Source: Przewalskia tangutica (Eukaryota; Streptophyta; Magnoliopsida; Solanales; Solanaceae). From it: a DNA stretch of 64,000 nucleotides. Under the pieces are notes generated by a model. It saw only the letters and a list, made by a program, of their open reading frames with translations, was not told the origin of the DNA and made no database searches. Below, piece after piece: positions 1 through 9,967 of this stretch. The DNA is taken from assembly GCA_029844215.1 (NCBI GenBank), contig CM056740.1:29369873-29433872 (forward strand), written 5' to 3'. Position numbers and translations under genes: made by a program. How positions within the stretch are numbered: the first letter of the stretch is position 1; every line of letters begins with the position of its first letter.

Positions 1-859
1 ATGAGGCAAGCCCCAAGACGTTATACCCGCTTACCACCTTCTCCGGTAAGAGTATAAATGAGGCAAGCCCCGCACGTTATACCACTGTTTTGATTGATTT
101 TATGGCGTGAGACCCATGGTTATGTTTTACACTTTTAGTATCGGCGGTGATGGGGATTCCAGGCATGCTTTGATATTGGTGTGTGATCGCGTCCCATTGG
201 GTCGGGTAGTATATGTGTCCCTCGTAGTGGGACGTCTATGTTATGAAAGATAAGTAAGTTAGATAGAAATGAACTTAATGACTTCTCCTAAGTAAGTCGT
301 AAGATATGGCTATAACTCTTAATGGAATGGAAAAAGATATTGATGTGAAATTAAGTTCATGTGGTAATGACACGGCGAGGATCTGGTATGTATTTTTATA
401 CTTGTCCTTGTCATTCTTTTGTCTGATTATGATCCATTTCTTATGCGTTATTTACATTCCATATTCGAAATTTGTTATGCGGCCCGAAGTGCGTTAAATG
501 TCCGCAGTTTAGGTACGATTATGGATCCATGAGCTTAGGATCTGGTTCAAGATTTTGAGATGGCTCCAATGTTCCGAGTTGTCATGGCTATGTATATTGA
601 AGTGCAGCGGGGCCTTGTCACGCCATGGTTATGTTAACACTCTTGAGGTGCATAGTCACATATTGTGGGTCGATTTGTAAAAGAAAGGAAAGCTGCCGGT
701 TGTTTTTATATATGTCTTGGAAGGTAGCCACTGTCGGCTAACTGTTGTATTACTTCCGATGTTTTATTTATAAGTTTCATGTATGTTCGCTGATTTTCTC
801 GATGTTTACTGTAAGGGTGCCCGGGTAGGGCACGATCGCGATCGGGGGTCGTCGTGACA
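1..859 (+). repeat. LTR-1, family D (3' part, cut by window edge)
   Basis: This is the right-hand part of a long terminal repeat of a Ty3/Gypsy-type element. It aligns along its length with the ends of the two complete D LTRs (4190-5048 and 8390-9239) and ends in the family terminus GTCGTGACA just before a primer-binding site. It opens inside a minisatellite of about 51 bp units (GTAAGAGTATAAATGAGGC...). Differences from LTR-2 are mostly small deletions at CAG, CCAG and CCCG contexts. The short open frame at 306-497 is not credible as a gene, because it lies in repeat sequence and is not preserved in the other copies. Confidence 0.88.
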
Positions 860-863
860 AAAG

Positions 864-874
864 TGGTATCGAGC
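864..874 (+). other. Primer-binding site (tRNA-iMet), D unit 1
   Basis: TGGTATCGAGC lies 4 nt after the LTR end. It matches the plant initiator-tRNA-Met site TGGTATCAGAGC apart from one lost base in the CAG. The sister copy at 5053-5064 is intact. Confidence 0.85.
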
Positions 875-918
875 GATTAGTCCTCGGAAAGTGTCTGCAT
901 CGTGTCTAGTAGAGTCTT

Positions 919-952
919 GATTATCGGTGTGTTGTGCACCACATCTATAATC
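919..952 (+). ncRNA. Leader hairpin with GTGCAC loop, D unit 1
   Basis: The segment folds as GATTAT-C-GGTGTG, an 8-nt loop TTGTGCAC, then CACATC-T-ATAATC. This gives 12 pairs (one G-U) interrupted by a single C/T mismatch. The loop carries the self-complementary GTGCAC. The hairpin lies about 45 nt after the primer-binding site and before gag, where retroelement dimerisation and packaging signals are found. The role is inferred; the structure is read directly. Confidence 0.6.
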
Positions 953-1049
953 GAGGAGGCTGCGAGCATTTAGGATTGGTTTCCATTCTTCTCACTCTGA
1001 GATCGTGCGATAGAGCTATGTTGTTAGGGTCGTCTTTCCCTAACGAGTT

Positions 1050-1235
1050 ATGTTGATTGCAGCTACGAGAAAGGCAGCAGAGACCCAGGAAGGACTATGT
1101 GGATTGCGTATCCAGGTTGGTATGGATTATAGTATAGTTGGTATTGTGACATACATCTATACGGAGTTATGTATGAATCGACGCATGTTGCCTATAATGA
1201 TTTTAGGTCACCAGGAATTGGTAAAGACTAACTAG
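1050..1235 (+). pseudogene. gag start remnant, D unit 1
   Basis: This 61-codon frame begins MLIAATRKAAETQEG, which resembles the gag start of families A and C (M-P-x-R-K-A-T-R-A). After about 20 codons the similarity stops and the sequence passes into what is the 3' untranslated part of family B interiors. I read it as the surviving N-terminus of gag after a large internal deletion removed the rest of gag and all of pol. The same frame occurs at 5242-5430. Codons downstream of the deletion are probably not functional. Confidence 0.5.
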
Positions 1236-1423
1236 GTACCGGGAAGGTATGGAAGTTATGTATGTATGTTAGAAAGAGTTGGAAGTACGAAAAGGTAATC
1301 TCTTTTGGGCTTATGATGGACGGATGTGCGTGTGCGAGGTATTAGGGCCATGTGTGGCATTATTAGTATGTCGGGGTTGTGAAAGGGAACTATGTCGCTA
1401 ATTATAAAGATTGACTCCGAAAG

Positions 1424-1463
1424 AACATTCGAGGACGAATGTTTCTAAGGGGGGGGGGGAGAA
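1424..1463 (+). other. Pre-PPT hairpin and polypurine tract, D unit 1
   Basis: AACATTCG and CGAATGTT form a perfect 8-bp stem around a 4-nt loop (1424-1443). The polypurine tract AAGGGGGGGGGGGAGAA follows at 1447-1463, immediately before the LTR start TGTTACACC. The tract would prime plus-strand DNA synthesis. Confidence 0.85.
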
Positions 1464-1602
1464 TGTTACACCCCGTATTTACAAGACATGTGTTAAGAAC
1501 GTACGTAAGAACTCGCAAGTGTTAAAATTTGAGACTGTAAAAATTTTTTTAACGGAATTATGGAATTGTCGGAAAATGTATTATTGTGACGAATGGGAGG
1601 GC

Positions 1603-1612
1603 GACACGTGTC
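1603..1612 (+). promoter_or_regulatory. CACGTG palindrome in LTR-2 U3
   Basis: GACACGTGTC is a perfect 10-bp palindrome with a G-box core, the type of site bound by plant bZIP and bHLH factors. It lies about 140 nt into the LTR and about 200 nt upstream of the TATA-like stretch. The same decamer stands in the equivalent place in other families. Confidence 0.6.
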
Positions 1613-2601
1613 ACCCCCCCTTATGTTGTCTTGGACGAATTGAAGCATGGGCACAATGGTCATTTGACCATAGTCTTGGATGACAAAGTCTTGCAAGTAG
1701 TGAAGCTTGACAATCTTGACCAAAGTCAAAGGTCCCACAAGCCTTGATATTTAAGTAAAGCTCATCCAAACCACCCAATTGGTTGCATCTTAACCCTCCA
1801 TGTCCCTATATTTAATACTAGTAGCAAGAGAGTTTTCGTAGTAGTCGCAAAGCAAAAACCTAGTTGTCTTTCTAGGTTTTGTTTAGAAGTTTGAAGGAAA
1901 ATTGTTGGGGTTGTTCTAAGGGTCTCAAGGAGCGGATTGAGGTGTCTTGAAGAGGCTCTAGGTTGCTAAGGAGCAACTTCGGTTTTGAAGATTGGATTAC
2001 AATTCGTGGAGGTATAATCTTGTTCTCTTTAAGTGTTACAAGATTATGTAATTGTTGTTAGCCTTACATTTTTACTAGCATGAAGTATATGTGTTGAAGT
2101 TTTATAAGTATTATGGATTGTTGTAGCTTAAAATCCGAAATGACATGTAAGCCATGATTAAGTTGGATTACAATTTAATCGTTGTTAGAATCGTCGCATG
2201 TAATTGACTTGAAGATTACGGTTGTTATAATCAAATGCGACTTGATATCACGTGAGGCTACCAATTTGGATTGAAATGGAAATTGGATAAGAATTGGTAT
2301 TGTTGTATTCATTATGGCCGAAAATTTGGACTTTTAGTTTGTTATTCATTTGTATTGAACTACTTTCTAAATTGTGAGCCAATTTGGGGCTGTTTAGTTA
2401 TTCATTTGCATTGGAATACCTTCTATTTTGTTGTGAGCCAATTGAGGCTGTTTGGTTATTGTATTCGGCCTTGAAAAAAAGTGGCAAAGTTAGTAAAAAC
2501 AAAGGAGGTCTTTGTCAGATTTTCCGTAGAATTTAGCGACTTAGCACCTAGAATATTCTACGATGAAGTAAGAGGTTAATGGACGATGGTGACCATTATA
2601 G

Positions 2602-2698
2602 GTTGATGTACTAAGTATAGCGTATCCTACTTGAAGAGTGGAATAGCTCAGTGGAAGTACTTTGGAGCTTTTTGCTACTTGTCGATAATCGTCGCGAG
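2602..2698 (+). other. Exon-like segment in LTR-2
   Basis: A 97-nt segment is preceded by an acceptor-like CCATTATAG and followed by a donor-like GAG|GTATGTGAAC. Both edges and the length are kept in the D, A, C and B families (94-102 nt). It has no useful coding potential. I infer a non-coding exon of the LTR transcript. Confidence 0.45.
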
Positions 2699-3830
2699 GT
2701 ATGTGAACCTCTTCCTTCTTTTGACATGATTCTATGTATGGAATATACATGTAGTACTATTTCATGATTCCTTCTACTCTTAGAAGTTAAGAGGTATGTA
2801 TGTCGATTTACTCTGTAAAGGTTATGTATAAGTTATCCTAAGTTCTTACCAAGTCTTATGAGGATGTTGGTAAGAGTCGTTAGGAGGTATTTTGGAGCCA
2901 AGTTGACTTGGCTAATTTCTGACACGAATAAGAATAAGTATCGAACAAGCCATTGCAGCGTTAATAAAGGAAAATGTAATGACAATTAATTGTGTTAAAA
3001 CAAGTAGAATTCTCCATCTGCATAGAAGCTAAGATAAGACAAAATTGTATTACATTTTCTAGATCATGGCTACTTGATTAAGATAGTTATAAATAAGTAT
3101 AACTTATTCACAACGCACCAAGTATATGCTACTTAATTTATAAGAATTTACGATGAAGTTTTAAGACTATGGACCTCAAATTGTTAAAAGATTAAGGGAC
3201 TTTATTTTTCAAGTTATGAGACTTGATTCTTAAAGGAGAAATGAATTGATTTAAAAGTATAGAATACTTGATTTGGAAAGTATTGTTTTCTTGCCATTCT
3301 AAGTTAAGAAACTGGTTTTCCTAAAAGTTAAGAGACTTGAAGTATTTTGAAAGCTATGTGATTTGAATTGAAGTATAAGTTTCTTGGTTATCAAATGAAT
3401 GAATTCGTCTAAGAAATAAAGAGTTATAACGGCTTTATGGGAAGTTGGTTATAACAACTTTATGGAAGATTTAAAAGAATGGTTTTCTTCAGTATTGTAA
3501 GCAAAGTAATGATTTGAAATAAAGAAGGGCAAAATTGTTTTAAAGGTACCAATTGCTTAAGGTTTTAAAGAAAGAAGTCACTTGATTTAGAAGCCTATAA
3601 TTGTATTTCTAGTATTGTGACTTGTCGTGAAAAGTAGATATGACTTGATACTACGGTTATTAGTATCTTGGAAGTTTTGTTTGAAAGAGAATCATTTTAA
3701 AGGAGTAGAGGCACGTAGTACGTTGGGTTAAATTCCCGGATTTTATAATGACATGTTAGTGCCTTAAGTAAACAAAAAATGAGAGTGTATATGAACAAGC
3801 TAATAAGAAGTTAGGGGATTTCTTAACTTG

Positions 3831-3966
3831 CTTATATTATGTATGATAAGCGGTAGTGCTTATGTTATGTATGATAAAGGTAGTGCTTATGTTATGTATG
3901 ATAAGCGGTAGTGCTTATGTTATGTATGATAAGTCAGTAGTGCTTATGTTATGTATGATGGCCGGT
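3831..3966 (+). repeat. Minisatellite, about 29-bp unit, in LTR-2
   Basis: There are four to five head-to-tail copies of a unit containing TTATGTTATGTATGATAAGC. The equivalent array in LTR-3 is at 8039-8176. Confidence 0.9.
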
Positions 3967-3974
3967 TGAGTTAG

Positions 3975-4255
3975 GGTAAGAGTATAAATGAGGCAAGCCC
4001 CAAGACGTTATACCACCTTCTCCGGTAAGAGTATAAGTGAGGGTAAATCCCAAGATCTTTGTACCACCCGCTTTATGTGTTATTTAACGACCACGAGATA
4101 GGGAAAGAGTAAAAATGATTGGCAAGCCCCAAGACGTTATACCACCTTCTCCGGGTAAGAGTATAAATGAGGGCAAGCCCAAGACGTTATACCCCGCTTA
4201 CCACCTTCTCCGGTAAGAGTATAAATGAGGCAAGCCCAGACGTTATACCACCTGT
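3975..4255 (+). repeat. Minisatellite, about 51-bp unit, in LTR-2
   Basis: About five copies of a unit with GTAAGAGTATAAATGAGGC and ACGTTATACCACCTTCTCC. The array also occurs in LTR-1 (1-100) and LTR-3 (8185-8460) with different copy numbers and many small indels. Confidence 0.88.
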
Positions 4256-5052
4256 TTTGATTGATTTTATGGGCGTGAGACCCATGTTTATGTTTTACAC
4301 TTTTAGCTGTCGACAGTGATGGGGGATTCCACGGGCATGCTTTGATATTGGTGTGACTGATCGCGTCCCAGTTTGGGCCGGGTAGTATATGTGTCCCTCC
4401 GTATTGGGCCGGACTATGTTATGAAAGATAAGTAAGTTAGATAGAAATGAACTTAATGACTTCTCCTAAGTAAGTACGTAAGATATGGCTATAACTCTTA
4501 ATGGAATGGAAAAAGATATTGATGTGAAATTAAGTTCATGTGGTAATGACACGGCAGGATCTGGTATGTATTTTTATACTTGTCCTTGTCATTCTTTTGT
4601 ACAGTTATGATCTGTTTCTTGACGTTATTTCATTCCATATTCGGCATTTTTGTTATCGACTTCTTCCGGGGTTCTGCGTTCATGTCCGCAGTTTAGGTAC
4701 GATTATGGATCCGCGAGCTTAGGATCTGGTTGACATTTTGAGATGGCTCAATGTTCGGAGTTGTCATGGCTATGTATATTCAGTGCAGCGGGGCCTTGTC
4801 CCGCCACAAATGGTTATGTTAACACTCTTGAAGTGCAGTAGTCACATATTGTGGGTCGATTTGTAAAAGAAAGGCAAGCTTCGGTTGTTTTTATATATAT
4901 CGAAGGTAGCCCTATCGGCTAACCTGTTGTATTACTTCCGATGTTTTATTTATAAGTTTCATGTATGTTTCGCTGATTTTCTCTGATGTTTACCTGTAAG
5001 GGTGCCCAGGTAGGGCACCAGTCGCGGTCCCGGGGTCGGGTCGTGACAAAAG

Positions 5053-5064
5053 TGGTATCAGAGC
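5053..5064 (+). other. Primer-binding site (tRNA-iMet), D unit 2
   Basis: An exact TGGTATCAGAGC lies 4 nt after the end of LTR-2. This is the cleanest primer-binding site on the plus strand. Confidence 0.92.
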
Positions 5065-5110
5065 AGTTAGTCCTCGGAAAGTGTCTACAGACCATGTCTA
5101 GTAGAGTCTT

Positions 5111-5144
5111 GATTATCGGTGTGTTGTGCACCACATCTATAATC
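5111..5144 (+). ncRNA. Leader hairpin with GTGCAC loop, D unit 2
   Basis: This is the same 34-nt hairpin as at 919-952: stem GATTAT/ATAATC plus GGTGTG/CACATC (one G-U pair), one mismatch, and the 8-nt loop TTGTGCAC. Confidence 0.6.
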
Positions 5145-5241
5145 AGGAGGCTGCAGGGCATTTAGGATTGGTTTCCATTCTTCTCACTCTGAGATCGTGC
5201 GATAGAGCTATGTTGTTAGGGTCGTCTTTCCCTAACGAGTT

Positions 5242-5430
5242 ATGTTGATTGCAGCTATGAGAAAGGCAGCAGAGACCCAGGAAGGACTATGTGGATTGCG
5301 TATCCAGGTTGGTATGGATTATAGTATAGTTGGTATTGTGACATACATCTATACGGAGTTATGTATGAGGGTCAGACGCATGTTGCCTATAATGATTTTA
5401 GGTCACCAGGAATTGGTAAAGACTAACTAG
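5242..5430 (+). pseudogene. gag start remnant, D unit 2
   Basis: A 62-codon frame starting MLIAAMRKAAETQEG, nearly identical to that at 1050-1235. It keeps only the beginning of gag. The remaining 210 nt before the polypurine-tract hairpin are 3' untranslated sequence. No zinc knuckle or polymerase domain is present in this 612-bp interior. Confidence 0.5.
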
Positions 5431-5618
5431 GTACCGGGAAGGTATGGAAGTTATGTATGTATGTTAGAAAGAGTTGGAAGTACGAAAAGTTAATCTCTTT
5501 TGGGCTTATGATGGACGGATGTGCGTGTGCGAGGTATTAGGGCCATGTGTGGCATTATTAGTATGTCGGGGTTGTGAAAGGGAACTATGTCGCTAATTAT
5601 AAAGATTGACTATGAAAG

Positions 5619-5660
5619 AACATTCGAGGACGAATGTTTCTAAGGGGGGGGGGGGGAGAA
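5619..5660 (+). other. Pre-PPT hairpin and polypurine tract, D unit 2
   Basis: AACATTCG-AGGA-CGAATGTT (5619-5638) is followed by a G-rich purine tract (5642-5660) that abuts the start of LTR-3. Confidence 0.85.
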
Positions 5661-8600
5661 TGTTACACCCCGTATTTACAAGACATGTGTTAAGAACGTA
5701 CGTAAGAACTCGCAAGTGTTAAAATTTGAGACTGTAAAATTTTTTTTAACGGAATTATGGAATTGTCGGAAAACGTATTATTGTGACGAATGGGAGGGCG
5801 ACACGTGTCACCCCCCTTATGTTGTCTTGGACGAATTGAAGCATGGGCACAATGGTCATTTGACCATAGTCTTGGATGACAAAGTCTTGCAAGTAGTGAA
5901 GCTTGACAATCTTGACCAAAGTCAAAGGTCCCACAAGCCTTGATATTTAAGTAAAGCTCATCCAAACCACCCAATTGGTTGCATCTTAACCCTCCATGTC
6001 CCTATATTTAATACTAGTAGCAAGAGAGTTTTCGTAGTAGTCGCAAAGCAAAAACCTAGTTGTCTTTCTAGGTTTTGTTTAGAAGTTTGAAGGAAAATTG
6101 TTGGGGTTGTTCTAAGGGTCTCAAGGAGCGGATTGAGGTGTCTTGAAGAGGCTCTAGGTTGCTAAGGAGCAACTTCGGTTTTGAAGATTGGATTACAATT
6201 CGTGGAGGTATAATCTTGTTCTCTTTAAGTGTTACAAGATTATGTAATTGTTGTTAGCCTTACATTTTTACTAGCATGAAGTATATGTGTTGAAGTTTTA
6301 TAAGTATTATGGATTGTTGTAGCTTAAAATCCGAAATGACATGTAAGCCATGATTAAGTTGGATTACAATTTAATCGTTGTTAGAATCGTCGCATGTAAT
6401 TGACTTGAAGATTACGGTTGTTATAATCAAATGCGACTTGATATCATGTGAGGCTACCAATTTGGATTGAAATGGAAATTGGATAAGAATTGGTATTGTT
6501 GTATTCATTATGGCCGAAAATTTGGACTTTTAGTTTGTTATTCATTTGTATTGAACTACTTTCTAAATTGTGAGCCAATTTGGGGCAGTTTAGTTATTCA
6601 TTTGCATTGGAATACCTTCTATTTTGTTGTGAGCCAATTGAGGTTGTTTGGTTATTGTATTCGGCCTTGAAAAAAAGTGGCAAAGTTAGTAAAAACAAAG
6701 GAGGTGCTGTCCGATTTTCCGTAGAATTTAGCGACTTAGCACCTAGAATATTCTACGTATGAAGTAAGAGGTTAATGGACGTATGGTGACCATTATAGGT
6801 TGATGTACTAAGTATAGCGTATCCTACTTGAAGAGTGGAATAGCTCAAGGTGGAAGTACTTTGGAGCTTTTTGCTACTTGTCGATAATCGTCGCGAGGTA
6901 TGTGAACCTCTTCCTTCTTTTGACATGATTCTATGTATGGAATATACATGTAGTACTATTTCATGATTCCTTCTACTCTTAGAAGTTAAGAGGTACGTAT
7001 GTCGATTTACTCTACGTAAAGGTTATGTATAAATTATCCTAAGTTCTTACCAAGTCTTATGGGGGATGTTGGTAAGAGTCGTTAGGAGGTATTTTGGAGC
7101 CAAGTTGACTTGGCTAATTTTTAAACACGAATAAGAATAAGTATCGAACAAGCCATTGCAGCGTTAATAAAGGAAAATGTAATGACAATTAATTGTGTTA
7201 AAACAAGTAGAATTCTCCATCTGCATAGAAGCTAAGATAAGACAAAATTGTATTACATTTTCTAGATCATGGCTACTTGATTAAGATAGTTATAAATAAG
7301 TATAACTTATTCACAACGCACCAAGTATATGTTACTTAATTTATAAGAATTTACGTATGAAGTTTTAAGACTATGGACCTCAAATTGTTAAAAGATTAAG
7401 GGACTTTATTTTTCAAGTTATGAGACTTGATTCTTAAAGGGAGAAATGAATTGATTTAAAAGTATAGAATACTTGATTTGGAAAGTATTGTTTTCTTGCC
7501 ATTCTAAGTTAAGAAACTGGTTTTCCTAAAAGTTAAGAGACTTGAAGTATTTTGAAAGCTATGTGATTTGAATTGAAGTATAAGTTTCTTGGTTATCAAA
7601 TGAATGAATTCGTCTAAGAAATAAAGAGTTATAACGGCTTTATGGGAAGTTGGTTATAACAACTTTATGGAAGATTTAAAAGAATGGTTTTCTTCAGTAT
7701 TGTAAGCAAAGTAATGATTTGAAATAAAGAAGGGCAAAATTGTTTTAAAGGTACCAATTGCTTAAGGTTTTAAAGAAAGAAGTCACTTGATTTAGAAGCC
7801 TATAATTGTATTTCTAAAAAGTATTGTGACTTGTCGTGAAAAGTAGATATGACTTGATACTACGGTTATTAGTATCTTGGAAGTTTTGTTTGAAAGAGAA
7901 TCATTTTAAAGGAGTAGAGGCACGTAGTACGTTGGGTTAAATTCCCGGATTTTATAATGACATGTTAGTGCCTTAAGTAAACAAAAAATGAGAGTGTATA
8001 TGAACAAGCTAATAAGAAGTTAGGGGATTTCTTAACTTGCTTATATTATGTATGATAAGCCGGTAGTGCTTATGTTATGTATGATAAGCCGGTAGTGCTT
8101 ATGTTATGTATGATAAGCCGGTAGTGCTTATGTTATGTATGATAAGTCGGTAGTGCTTATGTTATGTATGATGGCCGGTTGAGTTAGGGTAAGAGTATAA
8201 ATGAGGCAAGCCCAGACGTTATACCACCTTCTCCGTGGTAAGAGTATAAGTGAGGTAAATCCCAAGACATTTGTACCACCGCTTTATGTGTTATTTGGCC
8301 AAGTCGAGATAGGGTAAGAGTATAAATGAGGCAAGCCCAAGACGTTATACCACCTTCTCCAGGTAAGAGTATAAATGAGGCAAGCCAGACGTTATACCCC
8401 GCTTACCACCTTCTCCGGTAAGAGTATAAATGAGGCAAGCCCCGCACGTTATACCACCTGTTTTGATTGATTTTATGGCGTGAGACCCATGTTTATGTTT
8501 TACACTTTTAGTATCGGCGGTGATGGGGATTCCACGGCATGCTTTGATATTGGTGATCGATCGCGTCCCAGTTTGGTAGGGTAGTATATGTGTCCCTCCG

Positions 8601-9239
8601 TATTGGGCGGACTATGTTATGAAAGATAAGTAAGTTAGATAGAAATGAACTTAATGACTTCTCCTAAGTAAATCGTAAGATATGGCTATAACTCTTAATG
8701 GAATGGAAAAAGATATTGATGTGAAATTAAGTTCGTATGGTAATGACACGGCAGGATCTGGTATGTATTTTTATACTTGTCCTTGTCATTCTTTTATCTG
8801 ATTATGATCCATTTCTTTGACGTTATTTCTTCCATATTAAATTTTGTTATGCGGACCCCTTGTTTGTGTTCATGTCATGAGTTTAGGTACCGATTATGGA
8901 TCCATGAGCTTAGGATCCTGGTTGAGATTTTGAGATGGCTCCAATGTTCGGAGTTGTCATGGCTATGTATATTGAAGTGCAGCGGGGCCTTGTCCGCCAC
9001 GATGGTTATGTTAACACTTTTAGAAGTGCATGAGTCACATATTGTGGGTCGATTTGTAAAAGAAAGGAGAAAGCTGCTTGGTTGTTTTTATATATGTCTT
9101 TGGAAGGTAGCCATCGGCTAACCTGTATTACTTCCGATGTTTTATTTATAAGTTTCATGTATGTTCGCTGATTTTCTCGATGTTTACAGTAAGGGTGCCC
9201 GTGTAGGGCACGATCGCGATCCCCGGTCGGGTCGTGACA
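5661..9239 (+). repeat. LTR-3, family D (complete)
   Basis: This 3579-bp LTR runs from TGTTACACC to GTGACA and is very similar to LTR-2 throughout. It repeats the CACGTG palindrome (5800-5809), the donor-like site at 6207/6208, the exon-like segment (6799-6897) and both minisatellites (8039-8176 and 8185-8460). Unlike LTR-1 and LTR-2 it is not followed by a primer-binding site. The next base begins a different sequence, which marks a rearrangement or array end. The 114-aa frame at 8777-9121 is LTR sequence read by chance. Confidence 0.9.
6799..6897 (+). other. Exon-like segment in LTR-3
   Basis: 99 nt between CATTATAG and GTATGTGAAC, the counterpart of 2602-2698. Confidence 0.45.
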
Positions 9240-9688
9240 CGAGGCCCGAATGGGCAAGCAGCGTGAGGAGCTACGAGTAGAACACGAGAGGGTTACGAGC
9301 ACGAGCCCGGTCATTACGAGATAGTACTTGAGACGGCGAGTTTTATGGCGCGCTAGCCCGAGAGAGTTTAGAGCGGCAGCGATTTCTCACGAGGCCACGA
9401 TACCGAGCCTCGATTGCCGCGGCAGAGCCTAGGATATGAGTTCAAGAAATGGCCCGATTACTAGCTGGTGGTGTGGTGGGAATGAGGACGAGCGAGGCCG
9501 GTGGTTCGGCGTACGATGATTCACCCAGATCCGATAGTCGGAGACTTCGGATTTCTTGAGTTGCGATTCGCGAGTTCTATGGATGAGGCGAGGATGATTC
9601 TCGAGTATCGTGCTAGTTTGGGAGATTGTTATACCGTGGCGTCGGGGCCGTGTGATGGGAGGATGTCCAAGTAGGAGGATACAAGAGG
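9240..9688 (+). other. 5'-truncated interior of element A2, unclassified
   Basis: This G+C-rich stretch starts directly after the LTR-3 terminus, with no primer-binding site, leader or gag start. It is unusually rich in CGA and TCG triplets and has no open frame on the gag strand. Its position before the zinc knuckle implies central gag, but I could not align it convincingly with the gag of A1 or A3. It may be badly corrupted gag. Confidence 0.35.
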
Positions 9689-9967
9689 ATGACTCGACCT
9701 GCAAGCGATTCTGGGTTCGATTGTTCGGGAGAAGGGGGTGTTAGTCAGATGAGGTCACCCCTACCTCATTGTGGCCATTGTAATAGACTCCATTATGGGG
9801 AGTGTCGTACTGCTTCGACAGATTGTTATGCTTGCGGCCAGAAGGGCCATTTGGTGAGAGTTTGTCCGATTAGAGGTAGCACAGATGTAGAGACTCAGCC
9901 TTCGGGATCGGTGGCTGGTTCATCACCTTCTACAGCTATGCGCCCTGCAGGGCAGGCCTATGATTAG
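9689..9967 (+). pseudogene. gag: gag C-terminal fragment with CCHC zinc knuckle (element A2)
   Basis: This is the nucleocapsid end of a Ty3/Gypsy gag protein, which binds element RNA in the virus-like particle. The knuckle CYACGQKGHLVRVC fits C-x2-C-x4-H-x4-C at about residues 47-60. It is preceded by the C/H-rich HCGHCNRLHYGEC typical of plant Tekay/Del-type gag. A serine-rich tail follows and the frame ends at TAG (9967), close to the gag ends of A3 and C. The N-terminal two thirds of gag, the leader and the primer-binding site are missing upstream. No protease or reverse transcriptase follows, so this is a gag-only derivative. The methionine at 9689 is just the first in this frame and not a natural start. 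Confidence 0.75.

Larger units (their letters stand above)
1464..5048 (+). repeat. LTR-2, family D (complete)
   Basis: This 3585-bp LTR begins TGTTACACCCCGTA after a polypurine tract and ends GTGACA before a primer-binding site. It serves as 3' LTR for the unit to its left and 5' LTR for the unit to its right. In order it holds a CACGTG palindrome (1603-1612), a weak TATA-like stretch near 1806, a donor-like GAG|GTATAA at 2011/2012, a duplicated segment of about 64 bp (2338-2475), the 97-nt exon-like segment (2602-2698), and two minisatellites (3831-3966 and 3975-4255). It is very similar to LTR-3. The short open frames inside it (for example 2271-2474) show no protein family. Confidence 0.9.

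Noticed and set aside
864..874. Primer-binding sites considered as tRNA gene fragments
   Set aside because: Only 11-12 bases match tRNA-iMet, and they sit right after LTR ends where a primer-binding site is expected. No cloverleaf surrounds them.
1050..1235. Possibility that the D frame is an intact small protein gene
   Set aside because: It is conserved in both D units, but only its first ~20 codons match gag; the rest is equivalent to non-coding sequence in family B. I list it as a gag remnant instead.
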